34,041 nt of DNA, taken from positions 1 through 34,041 of the forward strand of contig CALJOM010000018.1 of assembly GCA_937981765.1 (NCBI GenBank), given 5' to 3'. The position numbers and the translations under genes were made by a program. The first letter of the stretch is position 1; each line of letters begins with the position of its first letter. Positions 1-7,234 of the stretch are shown here, one piece after another. Below the pieces are notes generated by a model that worked only from the letters and a program-made list of their open reading frames with translations, searched no databases and was not told the origin of the DNA. This DNA is from an uncultured Bacteroidales bacterium. Its GTDB lineage: Bacteria; Bacteroidota; Bacteroidia; Bacteroidales; Salinivirgaceae.

Positions 1-65
1 TACAGTTTTGTATTTTTGATAGGTTCTTTTCAGCGTATCAATAACACAAAATGGCAAAGATATTG

Positions 66-95
66 TTGTAAAATGGTTACAGTTTTGTATTTTTG
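66..95 (+). promoter_or_regulatory. Repeat-borne promoter (repeat 65-111)
   Basis: Repeat nucleotides 2-4 are TTG and 24-31 are TATTTTTG, an exact match to the Bacteroidota -10 consensus TAnnTTTG. The spacing is 19 nt, within the usual 19-21. The predicted start falls in the last ~10 nt of the repeat, so the transcript would begin just before the next spacer. The same boxes recur in the repeat at 142-188, and the -10 is visible in the partial repeat at 1-34. The function is inferred from the consensus. Confidence 0.55.
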
Positions 96-142
96 ATAGG
101 TTCTTTTCAGCAATTCTTTCGCACACCATTCCTTATTTACTG

Positions 143-172
143 TTGTAAAATGGTTACAGTTTTGTATTTTTG
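143..172 (+). promoter_or_regulatory. Repeat-borne promoter in the terminal repeat
   Basis: This has the same TTG-N19-TATTTTTG arrangement as in the previous repeat. No spacer follows. If active, it would make a short RNA of about 110 nt running to the terminator at 262-290, with no guide in it. Confidence 0.45.
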
Positions 173-261
173 ATAGGTTCTTTTCAGCACAACACACCAA
201 ACCGCTTGCCCATGGCTGAAAAGAGAGAGTTAACAAGAAAAAAAAAGTGGCTGGAGAGAAC

Positions 262-290
262 AAAAAATCCCGCAAACGCGGGATTTTTTT
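262..290. terminator. Bidirectional intrinsic terminator between array and cas2
   Basis: A perfect GC-rich hairpin (ATCCCGC / GCGGGAT around a short A-rich loop) has an A-tract on its left and a T-tract on its right. It can therefore stop transcription on both strands. It lies between the rightward array and the leftward cas operon, which converge here. Confidence 0.85.
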
Positions 291-307
291 ATTTCTACTT
301 GTTATTA

Positions 308-646
308 CTAAAAAAGAGTAAGCTGCCGCGGGGCAGGAGGGGGATCGAGGTGTATTTTTCCGATATAGATTTCAATTTTTTCGAATTGTTTGTCGGTTAT
401 TTCGAGCACTCCAATGGCTCCCTCTTCGGGTACCATGTTTTTGAGCATGCGTTTATACACTTGGGCGGTTTCGCGGCTTGGGCAGTGCCGGATGTAGATT
501 GAGAACTGAAACATTTTAAACCCGTTGCTAAGCAGTTGTTTGCGGAACTGGGCATAGATTTTCCGTTGCTTAGGGGTTTCGGTAGGGAGGTCGAACATTA
601 CCATTAGCCACATAATTCGGTAGGCGCTTAGTCGAGTGTAACTCAT
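308..646 (-). CDS. cas2: CRISPR-associated endonuclease Cas2
   Basis: The product (112 aa) is the small ferredoxin-fold subunit of the Cas1-Cas2 integrase that inserts new spacers. The N-terminal beta strand reads LMVMFDLPTET, with the conserved metal-site aspartate at D19. The segment QFSIYIR near residues 47-53 and the length are typical of type II Cas2. The start lies 3 nt after the cas1 stop, so it is the last gene of the cas9-cas1-cas2 operon. A hairpin terminator follows at 262-290. No csn2 or cas4 is present, which fits subtype II-C. Confidence 0.96.
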   Translation of the reverse strand: MSYTRLSAYRIMWLMVMFDLPTETPKQRKIYAQFRKQLLSNGFKMFQFSIYIRHCPSRETAQVYKRMLKNMVPEEGAIGVLEITDKQFEKIEIYIGKIHLDPPPAPRQLTLF

Positions 647-649
647 AGG

Positions 650-1594
650 TTAAGAGGGTTTGAACCGTGGCAGATTCAGTTTGCGTATTTCTCCGGCAAA
701 GCATTGCTGGAGCGATCGGGCTGTGAGTAGCGTAGCAATTTGGAGCGGGCTGGTTTGGTTGTTAATGGGGCAGTCGAGGTATGGAACCGAGAGAAGATCG
801 AACTTAATGGGTTTGGTGAGTGTTTCAATGTTTTTGTGTTTTTTCACTACGGAAAAGACTAAATTATCGACAAACGGGCGGAAGGGTTCCATAAGGTCGT
901 CGGCCAGGCAGTAGGCGTTGTAGCGGTTGTGGTGGTGAATTCCGAGGGTGGGTAGTAGTCCGGCTTCTACAATACTACGAGCCATGCAGGAGCGCAGAAT
1001 TGCATATGCGAAGTTGAGCAGGTTGTTTGGCGGAATGCCATCGCGGTGGCGTGTAAATCGGGGGATGAAGGAGAATAGGTTGCTCCAGTAGTAGGCGGCA
1101 GCGGCGGCCTCGCGGTTGGTGGTGTCGCCGCTTTTTACCTGTTGCATAAATTTCAGTAATGGGCTGTTGCTAATGGTGGGTTGGTTATGAGCCAGAACCA
1201 TGGCCTGGTTTTCAATTTTTTGTTCCACAAGCTGAGCCCAGAGTTGTTTTCTAAGGGGTAGCGAAGCGTTAATCTGGTCGCGGTAGCGTTCGTTTTGCAG
1301 GGTGTTGGAATGTAGTGCCAGCAGTAGGCCGCTGGGGAGATGGGATTCGTTGCACGACACCAAAGTTACGTTGTTGGCTACCAGGGCGGCAATCAGGGCG
1401 TGGGTGAGGGTTATTTGTGGGTGGTCGAGCACCACCATCCCCAGGTCGGGGATGTGGTGGGTAATCTCGTCTTTCCCTTGGAGGTGGGCTTTGAGCTCCG
1501 GGTGTTTCTCAATCTCGGGGAAGCGCAGCAACAGTTGGTTTAGCCTAAGACTGGCAATGGCAGGGTGACTAATGTATAGAGTTTGCTTTATCAT
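650..1594 (-). CDS. cas1: CRISPR-associated integrase/endonuclease Cas1
   Basis: The product (314 aa) is the catalytic subunit of spacer integration. The expected metal-binding residues are visible: E162 in REAAAAAYYW, H221 in GIHHHNRYNAYCL and E236 in DDLMEPFRP. Spacing and surrounding residues match type II Cas1 (the SpyCas1 Glu-His-Glu set, from memory). The first 26 nt overlap the end of cas9 in another frame, which indicates translational coupling. The gene looks more GC-rich than cas9. It is full length with no sign of damage. Confidence 0.97.
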   Translation of the reverse strand: MIKQTLYISHPAIASLRLNQLLLRFPEIEKHPELKAHLQGKDEITHHIPDLGMVVLDHPQITLTHALIAALVANNVTLVSCNESHLPSGLLLALHSNTLQNERYRDQINASLPLRKQLWAQLVEQKIENQAMVLAHNQPTISNSPLLKFMQQVKSGDTTNREAAAAAYYWSNLFSFIPRFTRHRDGIPPNNLLNFAYAILRSCMARSIVEAGLLPTLGIHHHNRYNAYCLADDLMEPFRPFVDNLVFSVVKKHKNIETLTKPIKFDLLSVPYLDCPINNQTSPLQIATLLTARSLQQCFAGEIRKLNLPRFKPS

Positions 1595-4500
1595 AGTGGT
1601 TTTGAATTAAGGTTAGTTGTCCTAACATATCCACGCAAACTTTAATTGGATTATGTTTCAACAATACCCCTATACTTGAGATTCTAACAACTTTTTGGGT
1701 TATTTTAGCTTCGTTAAAATTTTTGTCAATTTTAGAGTTATCGGAGTGAAGCCGGAAGAAATATTCGCCGCTAGTTAGTTTTTGTACTTTATACAGGTGT
1801 TGGCTTAGTTTCGCATAATTTCGTTCGTTAATGTAGTTTGAAGCTTCTTCGGTGGTTAAGCCAAAGAGGAAGGTTTCGTTTTGCTGCATGCTGAGCAGGA
1901 GATTAAGGTTATCGGGCGGAAGGTTGCACAGAAAATCTTGTGGATAGGTGTTGGGGTTGTTAAGTATTGTGTTCCAAACTGTATGGGTGTCGTTAATAAT
2001 GATTGGAATACCATATTTTTTGCGTTTCACGGCGTGCCAAAAGGTACAGATGTGTTCAATTTTGTTTCCTTCGGGGTCAGCATATATGGCCAGGTGGTGG
2101 TTGTTGCCGGGTTTAACAAAGCCTGTAGCTTGCCCGTCGGCATTTTTTCGTAAAGGTGCCACGGCTGAGAGTCCTGTAAAGCATCGAATGGTTTTAATAG
2201 GAATGGTTTTTTCCGGATCGAGGTAAAGAGGTTCTTTAAAGGCTTTTTTGGGGTCGTTACCGTATTGGGCAAACCGTTCGACAATTAGTTTTCGAACTTT
2301 GGTGTCGATAATGTCGTTAATGTTTTTTTCTTTAATCTCTTCTAATTTGTATTTAATTACGTATTCTTCCTTAAAGCAGTGGGCTGTTTGTAATGGTATT
2401 TTGTGGTTTGAGTCGATATAAATTGGCGATTTTTTAAGCGATTGGAGGGCTTGTTTTTGGTTGTTTTGATATTGCTGCAGGCGCTCTTCTACCTTTTGCC
2501 GAATGGTAGAATCAATAATCAAATGGGGATTTTGAAAGAGGTATTTAAGGTTTTTATCTTTTTCTATAATTTTTATCTTTCCGTAAATTTTTTCCTCGTG
2601 TAGGGCGGCACGGGGGGTAAGGATTTTGGTTTGTACCACTATTTTTTTTCCATTTCGTTTTATTTTTCGGGTGCTGTAGGTGGCAACCTTTTTGCCGGCC
2701 TTAAACGATACCAGAATGTTGGCCACATGTTGCTGCACCAGGTGGGGTTCGAATGGTTTTTGGGAGATTAGGTATTTATCGAGGAGCGTAAGTTTTTCTT
2801 TAAATTGTAAATCCTTAACTTCATTGAAGAGTTGGTCGCGGGTGTTTTCTGAACTTATGGTATTTATTCGTTGAATAAAACCTTGCTTAGTGCAAGCCAC
2901 AATAAGGGCGTCGAGGGCGTGGTTTCGGTGGTCGTTGCGTTTTGTCCAATCGGGTATGATTTCTTTGGAATGGATTTGGCCGTCGATCTCCTCGTTTATG
3001 GTTTTGGTAAGGTTGTGTTCGCGGTAAATAGGGAGGTGAAGGTTCACTAAAATATCGTCGTATCCCCAAATTCGCCGGAGGTATTCGGTAACAGAACCTG
3101 TGGTGGTGTTTACGGTGTAGCAAATTTTCTGTAGTATCTGACGAGCCTTGCGCGAGATATACTGGCTTTCGCGGAGTTGTCGATTAATAAAATCTTGCGG
3201 TATTTTGTCGCGGCTCATTAGTAGGTAGTCTCTTTTGAGAGGAGAAATGATTTTATTATTAAACAAGTAATTAACCCTATTTACATAATGCTTAAGTTTT
3301 TCGTCACCTTGCATTTTCATGAAGTCGTAGGCGGTGTTGTTTCCTTTGGTGGCGTTGCAGGCTCGGTGTGCAAGGGTTTTATTGGCTAGCGAGTCGTCAA
3401 AATACAGTGATTTAGGGATTATATGTTCCACATCTATGTTGTTACCGGTGATAGCGTCGGCCATTCCGAAAAGGTTGCCGCAGTAAATGCACATTGCATT
3501 GATTTTGTCGTCTTTATCAGGACTTAATTCTTCGAATAACTTCACTTTGATTATATTATTTCTCGATAATTTTAAGCCTAATTCTTCTATCCTTTTTTTT
3601 GCGTTGTTATTGACACGTTCGTTATTTTTAATTTTATTAGTTAGATCTTTTCGTTCTTCTTTACTAAGTTTTAACTCTCGTGCGAGTTCCACGCGAATTT
3701 CAAAGCGGTTGCCATGGCGCTCTTCCGGGGTGACCCATCCACGCTGTGGGTCGATAATTTCGTTTACCAGGCGTATGGTTTGGTTCAGAATTTTTTCGAC
3801 CACCGGCTGGCGCAAGCTGTTTTTGGGGAGAAGTTCGAGTTTGTCGAGCAGTTGTTGTTGGAGGGTTTCGTCTTTGGTAAGCGATTTGGAGTGGTTATAG
3901 CCGGCTAGCTCGCAGGCCTGGCTATACATGTAGCCTTCCATTAGGTAGGGTAGAATGTTTCGGATTGCTTTGCTCGATTTTTTGCCGAATCCTGGAGTTT
4001 TAAAATCGATCTCGGCTAAAACTTGAGCTGCCTCGTAAGGTATTCCAAATTGTTTCTGAAGGGTTTGGGCGCATTCGTTTTTATCGCCAATGGAATAGAT
4101 TACGTGCCAGAGGCGGTAGAGCGGTTCTTTTTCGAAATCAGGACTAATTATTTTTTTGTTTGTTGTGGATAGAATTTCTCCGGTTTGCTTATTCACTTGT
4201 TGAGTGGGAGTGGGTTTTTCTATAATTTGCAGATTGAATTCCAAAAGGCTTTTATCGAGCTTAAATTTTTCAAAAACTTCAAGAAGTTTGGTTCTGGTTG
4301 TATTTCCCTTTATTCCGTTTTTTAAAGCCTGGTTTACGTGTTTAAAGGAATCTGTGTTTAGCTCAGGTATATTATTAAACAACTCTTTTACGGTTAATTT
4401 AGGCTTCTCATTGAGGGAATCGAATATTTTGCGTTTTTGTTCTAAGGATATTTCCAATGGTTGGTTGAATTTGTCTTTTATGGTAATGTTGTTTATGGTT

Positions 4501-5330
4501 TCCCAGAGTGTGCAAACTTGAAACAAAGGAGAAGTTCGGGGTGCAACTTTTGGCCCGGTAAAAATTTCTTTGCCGTTTTTATCTTTAACGTAGAAGCCTG
4601 CTAACTCACAAACGCTTACCAGCCCTTTTTGCGATTTTAACGGGCGTTGGTAGTAAATAATTTGGTCGCGAATTTTTTGGATAAGCTCATTGGTGAGAAT
4701 TTCCGGATAATATTGTTGCTGGCAGGCCATTATTTGGTTGTATTCTTCAATGTAGGCTTCCCGTGGAAAAACCTGCTCTTTTAGTCGATAGTGGTGGTTT
4801 TGTGCCAACTGGTTGTAAAATTTTTGGCCAATGGTGAGCCCGGCAGCTTTGATTTCCTGATGGCGATTTCGCACTTGCGTAAGGTGTTCGGATTTTTCAG
4901 TGTCGGTAAGTTCGGTTTTGGTAACGTTTCGGTAGCCTCGTTTTTGATTCATATGGTACAAAATTCTTCCCAATTCTTCGAGGCTCACTTTTTCGGTTAC
5001 GGCCCGGGCTCTCATGCCCCAAAGTTGGGTAGCGGTTAAACTCATCAATTCCGGATTAAACATACCGTGTTCTTCTAAAACCTTTACTAATGCCTGACGG
5101 CGAAGTTGGTAGCGGTCGTACATTCTACGCATGGTTCTTTTGTTGGCACGTTCGCGGTTTTTCGAAATACTTTTTCCCGTTGAAAACTCATTCTCTTCAT
5201 CGGACCCCAGTGGAACAAGGCGAGTTCCCATAGCAATAATGTTGCGCTGATTGTTTTCTTCTTTTTCTTCAATAAGCGCCCAACCAATGGAGGCAACTCC
5301 TAAATCGAGGCCTAAAATTTTTTTTGTCAT
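1569..5330 (-). CDS. cas9: CRISPR-associated endonuclease Cas9, type II-C
   Basis: The product (1253 aa) is the RNA-guided DNA nuclease of the locus. RuvC-I is at the N terminus (ILGLDLGVASIGWAL, D9), followed by an Arg-rich bridge helix at about residues 58-78. RuvC-II has E548 in IRVELAREL. The HNH domain spans about 610-665, with H636 in DVEHIIPKS and N659 in ACNATKGN. RuvC-III reads HRNHALDALIVAC (H804, D807). In the HNH region C614/C617 and H655/C658 could form a zinc site. All catalytic residues are intact. The length is shorter than the 1350-1450 aa of many Bacteroidota Cas9 proteins, and all of the C-terminal ~430 residues (WED/PAM-interacting part) lack motifs I can name. The ATG at 5328-5330 is the only good start before the LGLDLG motif. 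A tracrRNA gene is divergent immediately upstream. Confidence 0.98.
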   Translation of the reverse strand: MTKKILGLDLGVASIGWALIEEKEENNQRNIIAMGTRLVPLGSDEENEFSTGKSISKNRERANKRTMRRMYDRYQLRRQALVKVLEEHGMFNPELMSLTATQLWGMRARAVTEKVSLEELGRILYHMNQKRGYRNVTKTELTDTEKSEHLTQVRNRHQEIKAAGLTIGQKFYNQLAQNHHYRLKEQVFPREAYIEEYNQIMACQQQYYPEILTNELIQKIRDQIIYYQRPLKSQKGLVSVCELAGFYVKDKNGKEIFTGPKVAPRTSPLFQVCTLWETINNITIKDKFNQPLEISLEQKRKIFDSLNEKPKLTVKELFNNIPELNTDSFKHVNQALKNGIKGNTTRTKLLEVFEKFKLDKSLLEFNLQIIEKPTPTQQVNKQTGEILSTTNKKIISPDFEKEPLYRLWHVIYSIGDKNECAQTLQKQFGIPYEAAQVLAEIDFKTPGFGKKSSKAIRNILPYLMEGYMYSQACELAGYNHSKSLTKDETLQQQLLDKLELLPKNSLRQPVVEKILNQTIRLVNEIIDPQRGWVTPEERHGNRFEIRVELARELKLSKEERKDLTNKIKNNERVNNNAKKRIEELGLKLSRNNIIKVKLFEELSPDKDDKINAMCIYCGNLFGMADAITGNNIDVEHIIPKSLYFDDSLANKTLAHRACNATKGNNTAYDFMKMQGDEKLKHYVNRVNYLFNNKIISPLKRDYLLMSRDKIPQDFINRQLRESQYISRKARQILQKICYTVNTTTGSVTEYLRRIWGYDDILVNLHLPIYREHNLTKTINEEIDGQIHSKEIIPDWTKRNDHRNHALDALIVACTKQGFIQRINTISSENTRDQLFNEVKDLQFKEKLTLLDKYLISQKPFEPHLVQQHVANILVSFKAGKKVATYSTRKIKRNGKKIVVQTKILTPRAALHEEKIYGKIKIIEKDKNLKYLFQNPHLIIDSTIRQKVEERLQQYQNNQKQALQSLKKSPIYIDSNHKIPLQTAHCFKEEYVIKYKLEEIKEKNINDIIDTKVRKLIVERFAQYGNDPKKAFKEPLYLDPEKTIPIKTIRCFTGLSAVAPLRKNADGQATGFVKPGNNHHLAIYADPEGNKIEHICTFWHAVKRKKYGIPIIINDTHTVWNTILNNPNTYPQDFLCNLPPDNLNLLLSMQQNETFLFGLTTEEASNYINERNYAKLSQHLYKVQKLTSGEYFFRLHSDNSKIDKNFNEAKITQKVVRISSIGVLLKHNPIKVCVDMLGQLTLIQNHYDKANSIH

Positions 5331-5335
5331 AGATA

Positions 5336-5366
5336 TTGTTTTTTATAATGAAACGTTATATATTTG
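5336..5366 (+). promoter_or_regulatory. tracrRNA promoter
   Basis: TTG at 5336-5338 and TATATTTG at 5359-5366 are separated by exactly 20 nt. This matches the Bacteroidota consensus TTG-N19-21-TAnnTTTG. The predicted start at about 5372 coincides with the first base of the anti-repeat. The -35-like box lies only 6 nt from the divergent cas9 start codon. Confidence 0.75.
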
Positions 5367-5371
5367 CAATT

Positions 5372-5450
5372 ACAAACTGTAATCATTTCACAATAAGGAT
5401 TTATTCCGTTGTGAAAACATCTAAGGCGGGGAAACTCGCCTTTTTTTTTG
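5372..5450 (+). ncRNA. tracrRNA
   Basis: The anti-repeat at about 5372-5394 is nearly the reverse complement of repeat nucleotides 1-24, with a few wobble pairs or mismatches and one bulge. After it come AAGG, a small GGATTTATTCC nexus-like hairpin (5397-5407) and CCGTTGTGAAAAC, an order that resembles the AAGG...TCCGTT core of the S. pyogenes tracrRNA. A terminal hairpin (GGCGGG, GAAA loop, CTCGCC; 5425-5440) is followed by nine T. The expected product is about 75-80 nt. It pairs with the pre-crRNA for processing by RNase III and for Cas9 loading. The boundaries are predicted. Confidence 0.9.
5425..5449 (+). terminator. tracrRNA intrinsic terminator
   Basis: A 6-bp GC-rich stem with a GAAA tetraloop is followed directly by nine T residues. 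It forms the 3' end of the tracrRNA. From here to the mltG promoter at 5627 the sequence is AT-rich and I see no feature. Confidence 0.88.
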
Positions 5451-5626
5451 CAATTTAATAAAAAATATTTTCGTTGTTTTAATAAATAACGGTTATTTTT
5501 TAATTGGTTGCTTAAATTTTGAGAAAAAAATAATTAATAATTTAAGGGTTATTGGGGCTTAATATTGGGTTGTTTTGAACTTACTTCACCCTACCCGATG
5601 TAGATTTCAAATTGCCCGAATAGTTT

Positions 5627-5634
5627 TATCTTTG
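5627..5634 (+). promoter_or_regulatory. -10 box for mltG
   Basis: TATCTTTG matches TAnnTTTG and lies 25 nt before the GTG start of mltG. No clear TTG is found at the proper distance upstream; a TTT at 5605-5607 is the nearest candidate. Confidence 0.5.
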
Positions 5635-5659
5635 CTAAAATTTTTAATGTTTCAGGTCG

Positions 5660-6682
5660 GTGAAAAAAGTTTTTTTTTCGGTGGTGGTTTTGTTTTTTTT
5701 TCTTGTAGCCGGGATGGGGGTGGTTTATTATTTAGGATTTGTAAAGAAAATAGTTCCCGAAAAATCGCTACACTTTTATATTTATCCCGAAACCGGCTAT
5801 TATGAGATTGATAGCCTGATAAAACAGCATATTTCGAAAGGCGATTACTTTATTTTTACCTGTTTAGCTCGCTACAAAAATTTTCCGGAAAGAATAAAAC
5901 CGGGATACTATCGTTGGGAAAATCCTTCAACCATTAATCATTTGATAAATGGGTTTATTTCGGGCGCCCAAACTCCGATTAAAGTAGTGTTTAATAGCGT
6001 AACTACTCTGAATCAGCTTGCTGGAATAGTTGGCCAGCAACTTATGATTGATAGTGTTCAGCTTATAAGTCTTTTTTCTTCCGGCGAGATTATAGCACAA
6101 TATCAATTTACGCAAGAAACATTTCCGGCGATGTTTATCCCAAATACTTACGAATTTTGGTGGAATACCGCTCCTGAATCGTTTATTGAACGTATGCATC
6201 GAGAGTATCTTTTGTTTTGGAACGAAACCCGGCTAGAAAAGGCCAAACAACTTAAAATGACTCCGGTGGAGGTTTCTACGTTAGCCTCAATTGTTGAGAA
6301 AGAGACAGCGATAATGTTGGAAATGCCCGTTGTTGCCGGGGTTTACCTCAACCGGCTCAAGCTTCGTATGCCTTTGCAAGCCGATCCTACGGTGATTTTT
6401 GCCCACGGGAATCCCGACGTAAAACGGGTTACACTCAAGATGCTGGAAATTAATTCGCCCTACAACACTTACAAAAATGCGGGTTTGCCTCCAGGCCCAA
6501 TTTGTTTGCCCTCGATTCAGGCTATTGATGCTGTATTGAACGCTCAGAAACACGACTACCTTTACTTTTGCGCATCGCCTGAATTGGACGGAACTCATCG
6601 GTTTGCCAAAACCCTTCAACAACATAACCGCAATGCCGATGAGTATCAGAGAAAACTAAGTCAAATGCGTATTTACCGTTAA
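5660..6682 (+). CDS. mltG: Endolytic murein transglycosylase MltG (YceG-like)
   Basis: The product (340 aa) is an inner-membrane lytic transglycosylase that cleaves nascent peptidoglycan strands and so sets glycan length. One transmembrane segment spans about residues 4-27, then a LysM-like region and the YceG catalytic domain. The signature ASIVEKET holds the expected catalytic glutamate (E213). The family pattern LPPGPICLPSIQAI is also present, as are the closing YLYFCASPELDGTHRFAKT motif and nearby residues. The start is GTG at 5660; the upstream ATG at 5647 is out of frame. The length is normal for the family. A small membrane-protein gene begins 2 nt after the stop. Confidence 0.94.
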   Translation: MKKVFFSVVVLFFFLVAGMGVVYYLGFVKKIVPEKSLHFYIYPETGYYEIDSLIKQHISKGDYFIFTCLARYKNFPERIKPGYYRWENPSTINHLINGFISGAQTPIKVVFNSVTTLNQLAGIVGQQLMIDSVQLISLFSSGEIIAQYQFTQETFPAMFIPNTYEFWWNTAPESFIERMHREYLLFWNETRLEKAKQLKMTPVEVSTLASIVEKETAIMLEMPVVAGVYLNRLKLRMPLQADPTVIFAHGNPDVKRVTLKMLEINSPYNTYKNAGLPPGPICLPSIQAIDAVLNAQKHDYLYFCASPELDGTHRFAKTLQQHNRNADEYQRKLSQMRIYR

Positions 6683-6684
6683 TT

Positions 6685-6987
6685 ATGCAATTTCAACGAG
6701 TTTTTTCAGAGTTTAAAACATTGCCATTCGCAATGGGGGTAATGCTGGGTTTTTATTGGTTTTTTTTCGATGTTTCGCCGGACTCTCTAACCAACAGCGA
6801 ATTCTTGCATCTATGCATCGATGGTGTTATCTTTTTCGGTGTTGAGCGGCTCCTTTATTATGGATTAGGTATCGGCTACGAGAAACAGGTTCACTGGTGT
6901 ATTACTTTTTTGCTGGCATTTCCGCCTACTTTGGGGGTGATTTTTCTTTATCGTTGGGCCAGAATTTTTGCGACATTTCTTCTTTAA
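6685..6987 (+). CDS. Small membrane protein, unknown function
   Basis: The product (100 aa) is not recognised. It is strongly hydrophobic, with probable membrane segments around residues 13-30, 42-60 and 72-97 (the last ends in LYRWARIFATFLL). The ATG lies 2 nt after the mltG stop, so it is almost certainly co-transcribed and perhaps coupled. That suggests an envelope-related role but proves nothing. There is no signal peptidase site or cysteine motif. Confidence 0.7.
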   Translation: MQFQRVFSEFKTLPFAMGVMLGFYWFFFDVSPDSLTNSEFLHLCIDGVIFFGVERLLYYGLGIGYEKQVHWCITFLLAFPPTLGVIFLYRWARIFATFLL

Positions 6988-7000
6988 ATTTAAAATAAAA

Positions 7001-7022
7001 AATCCCGCACAAGGGCGGGATT
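7001..7022 (-). terminator. Intrinsic terminator of the cold-shock gene
   Basis: The hairpin AATCCCGC / GCGGGATT has a 6-nt loop. On the minus strand it is followed by a T-rich run, so it best serves the leftward csp gene. On the plus strand only TT-AAAC follows, so it would be a weak stop for the mltG unit. Its stem is nearly the same as the terminator at 262-290. Confidence 0.75.
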
Positions 7023-7042
7023 AAACAAGTGTATGGTAGAAA

Positions 7043-7234
7043 TCAGATTATTCGTACGTTAACTGCGTTTAAACCTTTTTTGCCCTGTTCCAGGTTAAAC
7101 GACACTCTATCGTCTTGCGAAATTTCGTCAATTAGTCCCGAAATGTGGACAAAATACTCTTCACTTGTTTGATCGTCTTTAATAAAACCATAACCTTTGG
7201 TTTCGTTAAAGAATTTTACTGTTCCTTTGTTCAT
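7043..7234 (-). CDS. Cold-shock domain protein (CspA family)
   Basis: The product (63 aa) is a single cold-shock domain, a five-stranded OB fold that binds single-stranded RNA/DNA and melts RNA structure. RNP1 is KGYGFI (13-18) and RNP2 is YFVHIS (27-32). The opening MNKGTVKFFNETKGYGFI is diagnostic. The length is slightly short for the family (65-70 aa). It is monocistronic, with its terminator at 7001-7022. No clear TAnnTTTG box is visible on its strand upstream. Confidence 0.95.
   Translation of the reverse strand: MNKGTVKFFNETKGYGFIKDDQTSEEYFVHISGLIDEISQDDRVSFNLEQGKKGLNAVNVRII

Larger units (their letters stand above)
1..188 (+). CRISPR. CRISPR array (type II-C), right-hand end
   Basis: Two complete identical 47-nt repeats lie at 65-111 and 142-188, and the last 34 nt of a third at 1-34. 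The repeat begins GTTGTAAAATGG and ends TTCTTTTCAGC. Two spacers of exactly 30 nt separate them (35-64 and 112-141). Repeat and spacer lengths match Bacteroidota type II-C arrays, and cas2-cas1-cas9 follow. The plus strand is taken as the crRNA strand because the 5' half of the repeat in this orientation pairs with the tracrRNA anti-repeat at 5372-5394. The last repeat is not degenerate. The array continues to the left of the window, so its size and leader are unknown. Confidence 0.97.

Noticed and set aside
189..261. Search for a second anti-repeat or leader next to the array end.
   Set aside because: No complement of repeat nt 1-20 is present, and the stretch shows no promoter of its own; the good anti-repeat is at 5372-5394.
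1302..1568. Long open frames on the plus strand across cas1 and cas9 (for example 1302-1568 and 3487-3900).
   Set aside because: They lie opposite well-supported coding sequence, have low-complexity or Ser/Arg-biased products, and lack promoters.
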